Assembly (NCBI GenBank): GCA_016183615.1
Contig: JACPEG010000025.1
Span: 23,877 to 87,876, forward strand
Length of the DNA stretch: 64,000 bases
Direction of reading: 5' to 3'
From: Betaproteobacteria bacterium
Lineage (GTDB): Bacteria; Pseudomonadota; Gammaproteobacteria; Burkholderiales; UBA6910
The position numbers and the translations under genes were made by a program. Positions 49,670 to 59,517 of this stretch are shown here, in pieces; positions within the stretch are counted from its first letter, which is position 1; every line of letters starts with the position of its first letter. Under the pieces are notes generated by a model. The model worked only from the letters and a program-made list of their open reading frames with translations, was not told the DNA's origin and made no database searches.

Positions 49670-52630
49670 CTACCTCAGCTCGCCCGGCCCCATCAAGTCC
49701 CCGCTCAGCACGCTGCGCCGCCCGTCCCACAGGAAGCGCACGAAGACTCCCGCGACGGTGTCCGCGTACTGGGGCGACAGGCCGCGAGCCAGGGTGAAGC
49801 CGGCCTGCAAGTGGTCGTGCACTCGAAATACGGCGCTCAGCTCGCCGTTTACTTCCCGGCCGCGGTCTTTCACCTCGGCGTAGCTTCGCCCATCCGGCGC
49901 CAGGGGGAAGAAGGGTGCGGCGGATTCGGTCTTTAACATCCGCGCCAGGCTCATGCGCCCGCGGAGGATGAAGCCGCGTTTTTCCTCCGTGAGGAAGTCG
50001 AAGGAAGGCCCGGCATGGAGGTAGCGCCCGGGGCTGAAGTAGCCGCCGTGGCCCAGGGTGAACCGGCTCAGGTTCCGGTCGTAGCGCTCCGCGCCGGCGA
50101 AAACGCCCAGCACGCTGTAGTCGAAACCGGGCAGCTTCAGGTCGTAGCCCCCCTGCGCCTGGAACGCCAAGTGCGTGTTGTCCGCCACGCCCTCGCCCGT
50201 CAACTGCTCGGCGCGCAGGCTCGCGCCGTAGGACCAGGGCGCATGCTGCACCGACAGGAACCGCGCTTCCCCGCCCAGGCGCGTGACCCGGCCCCAGGCG
50301 ACGCCGGTGTAGGGATCGCGAAGGCCCGCGAAGGAAAGGATGGATTCCCGCACCGGCTCCCGGAACACCGCCCCGCCGTAGTTGCCCCAGGATTCGTGGC
50401 TGGTCCAGGCGAGGCGCCCGGTCCAGTCCGGGGTCACCGTACCACCCTCCGGACTGCGGCCGATCTCGACCTGCCAGGTGGACTGGCCGGGCTCGCTCCG
50501 CCAGCTCAGGAAGGGCTGCCAGCCTTCCGTCCCGGTGATGGGGGCAAACGCATAAGCGGCGGCCACGAGGGGGGGACGGCCGATGAGCTCGTTCGCCGCC
50601 AGGTTTCCGCTGTCGAGCTTCACGCGCTCCGCCCCGATGCGCAGCTCCCCCGATCCCGCAGGCAGCGCGACCGACAGGGAGTCGGTAATTCGGGCCTTCA
50701 ACCGTGACAGGCCCTCCGAGCCGCTCTTGTCCCGGCTGAGTCCTCGTCCGGTCAGGCTCGGCGTCAGGGGTGAGCCATCCAGGAGATACCGGCCCGCATC
50801 CTGGGCCTTGGCGGCGAGGAAGCGTTTTTCCGAGAAGGCGCGCTGCGCCTTGTATTCCCGCAGGCGGGTGGCGAGGGGTTCGGTCGCGGCCAAGGTTTCC
50901 AGGTCCGCCAGGCGCCCGCTGCGGACATGGCTCTGGATGGCGCCGGTCGCGCTTTCGTCATCGGGCTGCTGGCGGTAGAGGGCGGCGAATTCATCGGCAG
51001 CGATCGCCGGCGCGTTGCTGTTCAGCCGGGCCCAAGCGGCCATGAGCCGGGCATGGCGCGGAAGTTCTCCCGCGTCGGCGGCCGCATCGAGCAGGGACAG
51101 TGTGCCCGCATAGTTGCCCGACTGATAAGCGATGCCGGCCTGGCCCACCAGGGCATCCCGCATGAGAGCTTTGCGTTCTGCAAATTGCTCCGGAAGCGCC
51201 TGCGCCAGTTTCAGCGCATCGTCGAAGCGCTGCTCCCGCAACGCGCAAAGCGCGAGGCCGTGCCGGGCCTCGGCGCGCTGCGGATCCCAATCCAGCGCTT
51301 GCCCGAACCATTTAGCCGCATGGGCGGTATCGTCCTCGTTGAACAGGCGCCAGCCCGCCAGCAGCGCCATGTCTGCATCCCGGTTTTTTATGATGCCCGG
51401 CGCCAGCGCGTCCAGCAGGCCCAGGGATTCCTTCGGCGGGCTGGCAAGGAAACGGTTGCGCAACTGGTCATAGCGCAGCTTCGCGAGCCGTCCTTCGCCG
51501 GCGGGACTGTGGCTGGTTCCCAGTTCCTTCGCCAGCAGCTCATCCCACTGTCCCGGGGGCAGCCAGCCGGCCGCCTGCTCCAGGGTGGCGAGACGCTCTT
51601 CTTCGCCGCAACCGGGGATAAGCCGATCGAGAATGCTCTGCATCGCTTCCTTGCGGCCGGCGTTGAAATGGGCCCGGGCCAGCGCCCACGCCCATGGGGG
51701 CTGTTCGCACCCGAACCAATCCGGATGCTGGTTCGCCAGTTCCAGCAATGCGGCGTCGTCGCGATCCGAAATCGCGCGCTCGATTTTTTCCCGGTCCAGG
51801 CCTTCGCGCGCCAGATTCAGAAGTTTTGCCGGCGGCTGCCAATGGGGATGGGACGCTTGCAGGCGGCGAATGCGGTCGAGGACTTCGGCGAAGCGCTGCG
51901 CCTTGAGCGCCGCCCACAGCGGGGTTTCATCGGGCAAGGCCGGGCCGGGGCGGGTATCGGGTGGCTGTGGTGGGGTTTGCGGTGCCGGCGGTACTTCCGC
52001 GGTCGCGGCAGCAGGGGGAACCGCCGTTGCGGCAGCAGGGGGAACCGCGGTCGGGCCCGCGCTCGCGGGCCCGCTCCTCGCGGCGCGTCCCGGCGTCAGC
52101 ACCGGCGATGGCAATGGAACGGGTTCGGGCGCTTTCCCGAGCGGTTCCGGCTCGGATTGTGTGCGGGCGACTTGCAGGGCGGGAGCCATCCGCGTCGCCG
52201 AGGGATCCTGGGAGGCGCCGGTGGGACTGACGGTGAGGTCGGGGGCGAAAGACCGGGGCGACGGGGTGGGTTCACCGGACGGGATTTCGGCAACCGGGCT
52301 CCATCCCCGAATGATCGTCTCCGGCCGGTATTGCGCCACTCTGACGTACGCGCCGGGGAATTCGGACACGAGGGCGGCAAGCTGAGATCGCGCCGTCCCG
52401 GCGTCGGGCCAGAATCCTATCCGCAGGACCTGCCTGCCGCCGCGGACCTCCAACCGGGCGTGGGGCATTGCCGACACCTTGGTCCAGACGCGCTCCATCG
52501 CCTTGCCGCTGCCCGAGGCGAGTTGAATGGAGTAGTAGTCCTTATTGGCGAGAATTTCCTCGCCATGGCAGTTCTGGCTTCCGGCCCAGGACAGGGCCAC
52601 GGTGAGGAAAATCAGCTTCCGCATGATCAA
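49670..52630 (-). CDS. bcsC: Cellulose synthase outer-membrane subunit BcsC with N-terminal SPOR-like domain
   Basis: A 986-residue protein. Signal peptide (about 1-23); a SPOR-like stretch from YYSIQLASGSGKAMERVW to GAYVRVAQYRPETI (32-106); a Pro/Ala-rich linker with repeated VPPAAATA (about 115-240); TPR helices (about 240-620); an unusual low-complexity insert PLTPSLTGRGLSRDKSGSEG near 645; and a C-terminal beta-barrel resembling BcsC_C, ending ADTVAGVFVRFLWDG. BcsC exports the cellulose chain. It follows bcsZ with 4 bases of overlap. Confidence 0.88.
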   Translation of the reverse strand: MIMRKLIFLTVALSWAGSQNCHGEEILANKDYYSIQLASGSGKAMERVWTKVSAMPHARLEVRGGRQVLRIGFWPDAGTARSQLAALVSEFPGAYVRVAQYRPETIIRGWSPVAEIPSGEPTPSPRSFAPDLTVSPTGASQDPSATRMAPALQVARTQSEPEPLGKAPEPVPLPSPVLTPGRAARSGPASAGPTAVPPAAATAVPPAAATAEVPPAPQTPPQPPDTRPGPALPDETPLWAALKAQRFAEVLDRIRRLQASHPHWQPPAKLLNLAREGLDREKIERAISDRDDAALLELANQHPDWFGCEQPPWAWALARAHFNAGRKEAMQSILDRLIPGCGEEERLATLEQAAGWLPPGQWDELLAKELGTSHSPAGEGRLAKLRYDQLRNRFLASPPKESLGLLDALAPGIIKNRDADMALLAGWRLFNEDDTAHAAKWFGQALDWDPQRAEARHGLALCALREQRFDDALKLAQALPEQFAERKALMRDALVGQAGIAYQSGNYAGTLSLLDAAADAGELPRHARLMAAWARLNSNAPAIAADEFAALYRQQPDDESATGAIQSHVRSGRLADLETLAATEPLATRLREYKAQRAFSEKRFLAAKAQDAGRYLLDGSPLTPSLTGRGLSRDKSGSEGLSRLKARITDSLSVALPAGSGELRIGAERVKLDSGNLAANELIGRPPLVAAAYAFAPITGTEGWQPFLSWRSEPGQSTWQVEIGRSPEGGTVTPDWTGRLAWTSHESWGNYGGAVFREPVRESILSFAGLRDPYTGVAWGRVTRLGGEARFLSVQHAPWSYGASLRAEQLTGEGVADNTHLAFQAQGGYDLKLPGFDYSVLGVFAGAERYDRNLSRFTLGHGGYFSPGRYLHAGPSFDFLTEEKRGFILRGRMSLARMLKTESAAPFFPLAPDGRSYAEVKDRGREVNGELSAVFRVHDHLQAGFTLARGLSPQYADTVAGVFVRFLWDGRRSVLSGDLMGPGELR

Positions 52631-53673
52631 TCCAGGGCGCCGGAAACGGCCAGGAGATAAAGCGTAGCCGAGTAATAGTTGTCCTGCTCCTCGCTGATGC
52701 GCTTGTCTGCCTCGGCCATCAGTCTGCGGGCATTGCCGGCGTCCCCGGCCAGTCTGGCCGCGCGTGCGAGCACGGCATAATGGCCGGCCGGTGCCTCCTG
52801 GATCGAGACCTCATCGTTGAATAAATTGACGCGCTGGGGCAGGTAACCCGTCCTGGCGGAAAACGCCAGCAGGTTGGAAAGGCCCAGGCGTTCGGGGGAG
52901 CTTCCCGCTTCCGCGGTGTAGAGGAAAATGCGAAGGGCATCGTGGCCGAAATAGGCGCCTTTTCCCGGGTGGGGCGCCGGCCGGTCCGAAAGCGCCAGCC
53001 AGTCCGGAGGCAGGCCCCAGAGGCCGAAGCGGGCGCCGTAAAGCAGTTTTTCCCCGTCGTTCGCCGCCCGCTCCCAGAAGGCGCGATCGTCGATGTCGGC
53101 CAGGGCCCGGTAGGCCGCCGGAACGATATAGGAGGGGTTGAGCGCGAGCGCCTCCTTTTCCTCGAACCCGGTCATGCCGGGCAGAAGCACCAAGTGACCG
53201 CGCCATTCCCGGGCGAGCCGGGTGCGAATCTCGGCCGCGAGCTCGCGGGCGGCCGAGTCGTACGTGGGCGCGGTCCATTTCCCGGCGGCTCTGTGCAATG
53301 CCCACGCGATAAGCAGGTCGCCGTCCGTGGCGTTATTGCCGTCGAGCAAGCCCCAGCTGCCGTCGTCGCGTTTTCCCCATTTCCAGGCATGGAGCTTGTC
53401 CCCGCGCACCCGGAGATTGTTGCCGGCCCAGGCGTGAATCCTGTCGAACAGCGCCCGGTCGTTGAAGGCGAGGGCCAGCAGCATGCCGTAGGCCTGTCCC
53501 TCGGAATGGCTGATCTGGTTCTGGCGGTGATCGATGACCCGGCCGTCCCGGGTGACGAAGGCCTCGAGGTACCGTTGCCAGTGCCGGTTGCCTCCATCCT
53601 GGGCGGCGACTGCCGGCCCGGCCCAAAGAAGGCAAAGGAGGCTAATGACCGGCAGTGTCCTTGTCAGCCGCAT
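52627..53673 (-). CDS. bcsZ: Periplasmic endoglucanase BcsZ, GH8 family
   Basis: A 348-residue GH8 cellulase with a signal peptide (about 1-24, ending AVAA). The catalytic Glu is in ISHSEGQAYGMLLALAFNDR, and the Asp in GLLDGNNATDGDLLIAWAL. RFGLWGLPPDWLALSD and GYFPHDA-like AYFGHDALRIFLY match BcsZ. It trims cellulose chains during export. ATG 53673 is chosen as it gives the signal peptide; it overlaps bcsB by 32 bases. Confidence 0.93.
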   Translation of the reverse strand: MRLTRTLPVISLLCLLWAGPAVAAQDGGNRHWQRYLEAFVTRDGRVIDHRQNQISHSEGQAYGMLLALAFNDRALFDRIHAWAGNNLRVRGDKLHAWKWGKRDDGSWGLLDGNNATDGDLLIAWALHRAAGKWTAPTYDSAARELAAEIRTRLAREWRGHLVLLPGMTGFEEKEALALNPSYIVPAAYRALADIDDRAFWERAANDGEKLLYGARFGLWGLPPDWLALSDRPAPHPGKGAYFGHDALRIFLYTAEAGSSPERLGLSNLLAFSARTGYLPQRVNLFNDEVSIQEAPAGHYAVLARAARLAGDAGNARRLMAEADKRISEEQDNYYSATLYLLAVSGALD

Positions 53674-55819
53674 CCGTGCTCTGGCCCCGACGCTTCCGCA
53701 GCAGGCGCACGGCCCAATAGCTGGCAACGGCCAGCAGGAGGGTGCCCAGTGCCAGCAGCGCGTAGTAGAGATTGGGATTGGAGGCAAGGTAGCCGCTTAC
53801 GGGAGAGAGGGCGCCTTCCTTGCCGGTAACGTACCGCGGGCCCACATCCAGGTGGTTCAGTTTCGGCTTCTTTTCCGTGATTTCGATCAGGCCCAGGTCG
53901 CCCGCCAGAGCGCCGAGGATTTCCGGCTCCAGCAGGGCTTCGCTGCCCGCCAGAACCCCCGCGGCGGTGGCGGAGGCCAGCATGATCACCGATCGGCCCT
54001 TCTGATAGGGGGACTCGAACTGGGTGATGAAGGCAAATTCCGGAGCGGCGCCGCTGATCTGGGTGGCGTAGGCGTAGGTGGATTCGTTTTCCCAGCTCCG
54101 GATCACCGGGTAGGGCACCACCTCGGGCCTGGTCATCCGAAGGGGACTTGCTTCCTTCAGCTCCCGGTCCAGATCCTCGATTCTGCCTACCACCATCAGT
54201 TCGCCTTTCCAGTTTTCCGGCTTGCGCGTGGTCAGTGTGGTACCGAAGGGGGGAAAGCCGTTTTTCTGGGTAATGGCCCCCAGGAGGTTGAGGGCGGCGG
54301 AAATGGTCTGCGCGTCGGCCTTCGGCAGATAGACGGCGGATTCGTAGCCATCGGGCCAGCGAGTGAAGGGGAAGCCGTTCAGGGTGAACAGTTCCAGCCT
54401 CGGCAATTCCACTCGATGGGGCATCGCCGGGAACTGCAGGGTCGAGGTGTCGAAAATGGTGACGAAAAGATTGTCGAGCCGCACGGTCTCGCACGCCTTG
54501 CCGACCATATTGAGGGAGGGCTCGAAGCGCAGCACGTTGGCCCCGGGCTTGAACAGGTAGGTGGGGATATCCACGCCATAGTTTTCGAAGAAGCCGCCAT
54601 CCTCCTTGTTGAGCAGAATGCCCCTCAGATGCTTGCCGTTGACGGTGACGTTCAGCACCGAGTTGTTGCGCATGCCGGCCCCGTACGCGAAATTGAGCCT
54701 GAGCCGGGCGAATTGGTTCTGCTGGATCAGGAAATCGGCCGGCAGCCGGAAAGCGATTTCCCGGCCCAGGGAATTGAATCCGGTGAAGGTGGTGGTTTCG
54801 ACATTCAGGGTCTTGAGGTCGTACACCTTTTCCTGGGTAAGCACCTGCCGGCCGCTGTACATGGCGATGTCGGGCAACTTGAAGCCCAGGGCCACCATCT
54901 CGTCGCTGCCGGGATAGGTCAGGGAGATATTGGCGATGACCAGGGCGCCCAGCTTGACCTCGTCCAGAGTGTTGCCGGAGACCAGGATGGCCACCCTGGC
55001 GGGATCTTCCGTGCCGTCGGGCAATGGCAGGGGGATGACCTTCAGAAGTCCACCCTTTTCCTCACTGCTGCGGAACACCTTTTTGCGGCCGAGAAATTTC
55101 TCGATGAACGGCTTGCGGCCGATGATCACGTTGTCAATTCCAGGCCTGATGGCGGTCCCGAACTCGAAGCGCACCTTGCGGTAATCGAAGCGGCGCGCGA
55201 TGCCCGAGGCGACGACGGCGGCATGGGTGAGCGAAGTGTCGGAGGCGTCCTCGGTTACGATGTTGACGCTGGCCTCGGGAAAGATCTTGGGATCGAAAAA
55301 AGTGTGGGTCAGGTTGGAAAGCTTGGCTGCCACGGGCCTGTCCTCATAATCGATGCTGAGGAAGGTCTCCTCCAGGTTGATGACGGTCCACATGTCCGGC
55401 GCGCAGGGTTCCTCGCACTCCTTCTGGGAATAATGCTGGACCACCTGGAAGCTCAGGGTGTTGTAGTCGTTCTTCAGGAGCTTTACCGGTATGTCGATAT
55501 CGACCGCGTATTCGGGGTGCAGGGGGCTGAGCTTGATCTGGGTGAAGGGATAGCCGTTGAGGTTGACCGACATCTGGGACAGATTGCCGATCAGGTTGTT
55601 CGACACCGCGTAGCGCAGGCGGATCGAGGCGCGTTTGACTTCCCAGCGCCGTGCAATGGGAACCGAGACATTGAATTCTCCGGTGACGCACTTCAGATAG
55701 GCGGACTTCTGCCCGGTGATTTCGGACAGGGGGACGTTGATGGTGCCCGCGCCGGAGTGCCCAGCGAACGTGGCCAGCGCGAACGGAATCAGAAGGCGCA
55801 GAAAATGGCGGAAGTTCAT
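53642..55819 (-). CDS. bcsB: Cellulose synthase regulatory subunit BcsB
   Basis: A 725-residue periplasmic subunit with a signal peptide (about 1-24) and a C-terminal membrane anchor (LYYALLALGTLLLAVASYWA, about 687-706). Characteristic elements: IRLRYAVSNNLIGNLSQMSV, VNLNGYPF, CAPDMWTVINLEETFLSIDY, and ENYGVDIPTYLFKPGANVLR. It guides the nascent glucan through the periplasm. The ATG overlaps bcsA by 4 bases. Confidence 0.95.
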   Translation of the reverse strand: MNFRHFLRLLIPFALATFAGHSGAGTINVPLSEITGQKSAYLKCVTGEFNVSVPIARRWEVKRASIRLRYAVSNNLIGNLSQMSVNLNGYPFTQIKLSPLHPEYAVDIDIPVKLLKNDYNTLSFQVVQHYSQKECEEPCAPDMWTVINLEETFLSIDYEDRPVAAKLSNLTHTFFDPKIFPEASVNIVTEDASDTSLTHAAVVASGIARRFDYRKVRFEFGTAIRPGIDNVIIGRKPFIEKFLGRKKVFRSSEEKGGLLKVIPLPLPDGTEDPARVAILVSGNTLDEVKLGALVIANISLTYPGSDEMVALGFKLPDIAMYSGRQVLTQEKVYDLKTLNVETTTFTGFNSLGREIAFRLPADFLIQQNQFARLRLNFAYGAGMRNNSVLNVTVNGKHLRGILLNKEDGGFFENYGVDIPTYLFKPGANVLRFEPSLNMVGKACETVRLDNLFVTIFDTSTLQFPAMPHRVELPRLELFTLNGFPFTRWPDGYESAVYLPKADAQTISAALNLLGAITQKNGFPPFGTTLTTRKPENWKGELMVVGRIEDLDRELKEASPLRMTRPEVVPYPVIRSWENESTYAYATQISGAAPEFAFITQFESPYQKGRSVIMLASATAAGVLAGSEALLEPEILGALAGDLGLIEITEKKPKLNHLDVGPRYVTGKEGALSPVSGYLASNPNLYYALLALGTLLLAVASYWAVRLLRKRRGQSTDAADKDTAGH

Positions 55820-58068
55820 GATTTGGTCGTGTTGTGGGCCAGTGCTTTTCTTGCGTTGATCATCAAGCGGACAGGGGGCGCCATCAAGGTGCGCAGCAGG
55901 TTCAGGGCGTTCATGGTCAGCCCGCGGACGCCCATGATGACGAATATGCCGATCAGATACAGGCCCTCCGACAGCTTGTTGGTGTGATGCCACATGCGCG
56001 CCCAGCGCCCGCTGTCGCCGTAGACGAATTGTACCGCCTGCCGGTAGGTCGCGGCATCCATGACGAATTCCAGCCCTAATGAGAGGCGATTGCCGAACTG
56101 CTGGCGCATGCGTACGGTCACCTTGAATTCATAGGGCCGCCCCCCGCTGTCTTTCACCCGGATCAGCACGTTTTCTCCCTGGCGCACGTCCACGTCGCCC
56201 TCGAATTCGATCCGAAGTCCGGTGAAGGACAGGTTGACCAGGCGGCAGGGAAACTCCCGGTTGGCGTGGGGAACGTAAACGCTTCCGGGCTCATCCACGT
56301 CGATGCGGTGGAACTGGCGGATCTGGCGCCGTTCCCAGAAGGCGCCCAGGCTGATCAGGGCTATGAGGGTGTTGTAGATGCACCAGAAGCCGGTGATGAT
56401 CGTCACGTCCCGGTACAGCGGTTCGTAATACCAGCGCGGGCCGGTGGCGGCGAGTGCGACGATGTTGACGATCAGCACCAGGAAGAACGCTGCCGCATTG
56501 GGATTGAGGAAATCGGAGTCCATGGACTGGCCCTTGGGCGTGACCTTGAAGGCGGGTTTCCGGGGATTGAGCATGACCGAAATCACGGCGGGCATCAGGA
56601 ACATGGATTGCACGCTTTCGTAGATTTCCGAGAAGAAGGGCTGGCGCGCCTCGCCGTAGAGATAATCCATGACGAAGAAAATGCTGATCAGGTAGGGAAT
56701 GGCGTAGGTCAGGATCAGCGACAGGGACGCGTTGTAGATGTTGAGGTCGAACAGCAGGTAGGAAGCCGGAGCGATGAAGTAGATCAGCCGGGCGATGCCG
56801 AACATCCAGAAGGTGCAGGAGTTGGCGTAGCAGATGCGCTGGGGCAATGACAGACCCCGCTTGAACAGGGGATTGCTGAGCAGGAGGATTTGCAGCATGC
56901 CCTGGGCCCAGCGGGTGCGCTGGATGACGTAATCGTCGTAGCTCTCCGGCGACAGGCCGCACACCATGGGATGCTGGATATAGACGCTGTTGTAGCCGCG
57001 GGCATGGAGCTCCACGGCGGTTTCCGCGTCTTCCGTGATGGTCTGCCCGGCAATGCCGCCCACTTCCAGCAGGCATTTCCTGCGGAGCAGGGCGGCGGAG
57101 CCGCAGAAGAAGCTGCCGTTCCAGTTGTTGAGCCCGGGCTGGATCACCCGGTAAAACATGTCGTTCTCGAAGGAAAGCCTGTGCTTTACCGGCAGGCTTT
57201 TCTCGACGGGAGTGGGATTGATGAAGAAGTGGGGCGTCTGAACCAGGAACAGTTTTTCATCCGCGAGGAAATGCCCCACGGTATTCTGCAGCATGTCCCG
57301 GGTGGGCACGTGGTCGCAATCCAGGACGAGGATGATGTCGCCCCCCGTCGCCTTCAGGGCATGGTTGATGTTGCCCGCTTTGGCATGGGTGTTGTGCTCC
57401 CGGGTGAGGTAATGAGCGCCCAGTTCCTGCGCCATGCGCCGCAGGCGGTAGTGGCGTTCCCAGGCTTCGGCGCCGTGCGCCGGATGGTTGCGCTTGTCCG
57501 CGGTGCCGCCGTCGTCCATGATATAGACCTGCAGCTTTCCCTCCGGATAGTCCATCTGCAGGGCGGCGGTGACCGTCACCCGAATGATCTCGTCCGGCTC
57601 GTCGTAGGTGGGGATGAACACGTCCACCGTGGGCAGCCGGTCCGGGTCCTGCGGCAGGGGAAGGATCGGGCTGCGCAGCGGCCAGCAGTTGATGAACAGG
57701 CCGAAAATGTGAATGGCGATGGAATAGAACTCGGCGCCGAACAGCAGCGACATGCCGACGAAGTCGGCGGGGCCGGTGTAGATCAGGGTTTCCGTGCCGC
57801 GCCAGACGATGTAGCGCAGCGAGAGATAGGCGGAGAGCAGCACCACCAGGAACCGCTGCACCGGATGCCGCCGGATGGGCAGGAGGCACAGGATGACGAT
57901 GCCCGCCAGCATCGCCCAATTGATGATCAGGTGGGTATCGGGCGAGTAATAGGCGTTGCCGAAGAGCAGCAGGTAGGTGACCAGCCCGAGGAGCGCCAGA
58001 GGCGTTGCAACCTCTGGTCTGACGCCGGGCGTGCTCGGCTTAAGCAATTTCGCGGGGCCGCGGGTCAT
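55816..58068 (-). CDS. bcsA: Cellulose synthase catalytic subunit BcsA
   Basis: A 750-residue membrane glycosyltransferase (GT2). The catalytic set is complete: YIMDDGG, LDCDHVPTRD, TITEDAETAVELHARG and QRTRWAQGM (Q-x2-R-W). A C-terminal PilZ domain has R-x3-R in RRQIRQFHR and N-L-S-F-T-G, so cyclic-di-GMP activation is expected. Helices flank the GT domain. It is the first gene of bcsA-bcsB-bcsZ-bcsC. No bcsQ, bcsD, bcsE or bcsG lies nearby, so it is a minimal cluster. Confidence 0.97.
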   Translation of the reverse strand: MTRGPAKLLKPSTPGVRPEVATPLALLGLVTYLLLFGNAYYSPDTHLIINWAMLAGIVILCLLPIRRHPVQRFLVVLLSAYLSLRYIVWRGTETLIYTGPADFVGMSLLFGAEFYSIAIHIFGLFINCWPLRSPILPLPQDPDRLPTVDVFIPTYDEPDEIIRVTVTAALQMDYPEGKLQVYIMDDGGTADKRNHPAHGAEAWERHYRLRRMAQELGAHYLTREHNTHAKAGNINHALKATGGDIILVLDCDHVPTRDMLQNTVGHFLADEKLFLVQTPHFFINPTPVEKSLPVKHRLSFENDMFYRVIQPGLNNWNGSFFCGSAALLRRKCLLEVGGIAGQTITEDAETAVELHARGYNSVYIQHPMVCGLSPESYDDYVIQRTRWAQGMLQILLLSNPLFKRGLSLPQRICYANSCTFWMFGIARLIYFIAPASYLLFDLNIYNASLSLILTYAIPYLISIFFVMDYLYGEARQPFFSEIYESVQSMFLMPAVISVMLNPRKPAFKVTPKGQSMDSDFLNPNAAAFFLVLIVNIVALAATGPRWYYEPLYRDVTIITGFWCIYNTLIALISLGAFWERRQIRQFHRIDVDEPGSVYVPHANREFPCRLVNLSFTGLRIEFEGDVDVRQGENVLIRVKDSGGRPYEFKVTVRMRQQFGNRLSLGLEFVMDAATYRQAVQFVYGDSGRWARMWHHTNKLSEGLYLIGIFVIMGVRGLTMNALNLLRTLMAPPVRLMINARKALAHNTTKS

Positions 58069-58240
58069 GAACGCCCAGGCGTATGAGTTGGATGCATCCT
58101 GCGGTTTCTTCTTCGTTCTGGCGCCCAGTATAAAGTATCCGGACTTCCCCGGGGGCCGTATGCGGTCCGTCCTGGTTATACTTACGCGAAGTCAATGCCC
58201 AGCACATCCCATAAAACGGCGGTCGGCGGGCGCCCACAGG

Positions 58241-59419
58241 ATGATTCAGCGTAGCGCCAGATCCTACGGATGCCGCGGCGAGGCGGTTTCGCCCGGGGGC
58301 CCCCTTGCGCCCGACCTGACCCGCGCCACGACCTTCGCCTACGAGACGGCCGAGCGCTTGCGGGCCGTGGGCGCCGGGGAGGCGACCGGGGAGTTTTATC
58401 CACGGTATGGCCATCCGGCGGGGCGGCTGTTCGAGAGCCTGGTGGCGGAGCTGGAGGGCGCGGACGGGGCGGTATCGTTCTCCTCGGGCATGGCGGCGCT
58501 ATTCGCCGTGTTCTGCACCTTCGCCCGCGCCGGGGAGGCCGTCGCCATAAGCCGCTACGTCTATGGCGGGGTGGAGGCCATCGCCGTGAAGGATCTTCCC
58601 CGGTTCGGGATCGAGGTGCGCCGCTTCGATCCCTTCAAGCCCGGCGACCTCGACCGGGCGCTGGCGGGGCCGGTGCGCCTCGTGCACATCGAGACGCCCA
58701 CCAACCCGCTCTCCCGCGTGGTGGACCTGGAGGCCGTCGCCCGCCGGGTGCGCCAGGCCGGTGCCCTGGTCTCCGTCGATGCCACCTTCGTGCCCCCGCC
58801 GCTGCAAAGACCACTCTCGCATGGCGCGGATCTCGTCGTGCACAGCGCCACCAAGGTGCTCGGCGGCCACTCGGACGCGCTGGGGGGCGTCGTCTCGGGC
58901 CGGCACGAGCTGCTGGAACAGCTTGAAGGCTTCCGGCGCCGAACCGGGGCGATCCTGGGTCCGGATGCCGCATGGCTCCTGGCGCGCTCGCTGGCGACCC
59001 TTGAGCTGCGGGCCCGGCAGGCGTCGGACAACGCGCTCCGCCTCGCGGTTTTTCTCGACGGCCTGCGGGAACGCGGATCGAAGGTGGTGCGCGTCCACTA
59101 CCCGGGGCTGCCCCATCACCCGGACCACGAAGCGGCCCGCCGCTATCTCGACGGCTTCGGGTTCATGATGGCGATCGAGGTCGCCGGCGGGCTGCCGGAA
59201 GCGATCCGGGTCTACGACCGCTTCCGGGTCGCGGCGCGAGCCGTGTCGCTGGGCGGCGTGCACACGCTCGCCTCGCTCCCGCTTCAGACTTCCCACGCGA
59301 TGCTGACCCAGGAGGAGCGCCGGGAAGCGGGCATTGCCGACGGCCTGATCCGCCTGTCCATCGGGATCGAGCGCTACGAGGACCTGGAGAACGACCTGCG
59401 AGAAGCGCTGGAAGCATGA
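58241..59419 (+). CDS. Cys/Met metabolism PLP-dependent lyase family
   Basis: A 392-residue PLP enzyme of the gamma-synthase/gamma-lyase family. RYGHPAGRLFESLVAELEGA and VSFSSGMAALFAVF bind the cofactor phosphate; the PLP lysine is in VHSATKVLGGHSDALGG; SLGGVHTLASLP and LIRLSIGIERYEDLENDL are C-terminal signatures. It could be cystathionine gamma-synthase, a cystathionine lyase or methionine gamma-lyase; the sequence does not decide. ATG 58241 is taken; the frame is open further upstream without homology. Confidence 0.88.
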   Translation: MIQRSARSYGCRGEAVSPGGPLAPDLTRATTFAYETAERLRAVGAGEATGEFYPRYGHPAGRLFESLVAELEGADGAVSFSSGMAALFAVFCTFARAGEAVAISRYVYGGVEAIAVKDLPRFGIEVRRFDPFKPGDLDRALAGPVRLVHIETPTNPLSRVVDLEAVARRVRQAGALVSVDATFVPPPLQRPLSHGADLVVHSATKVLGGHSDALGGVVSGRHELLEQLEGFRRRTGAILGPDAAWLLARSLATLELRARQASDNALRLAVFLDGLRERGSKVVRVHYPGLPHHPDHEAARRYLDGFGFMMAIEVAGGLPEAIRVYDRFRVAARAVSLGGVHTLASLPLQTSHAMLTQEERREAGIADGLIRLSIGIERYEDLENDLREALEA

Positions 59420-59458
59420 TTTCGGACGTGCAGAATTACGCCGCCCGCGCGGCAGACG

Positions 59459-59478
59459 CCTCCGAATGCAATCGGAGG
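59459..59478. terminator. Hairpin between convergent lyase and peroxiredoxin genes
   Basis: CCTCCGA (59459-59465) pairs with TCGGAGG (59472-59478) over a 6-base loop. No T run on either side, so efficiency is doubtful. Confidence 0.4.
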
Positions 59479-59517
59479 CCGCACGGGCAGCCCACTGCCG
59501 GCCGGAAAGCCGTGAGC

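Noticed and set aside
53534..55987. An 817-codon plus-strand frame opposite bcsB
   Set aside because: Translation lacks any motif, while BcsB on the other strand has clear homology.
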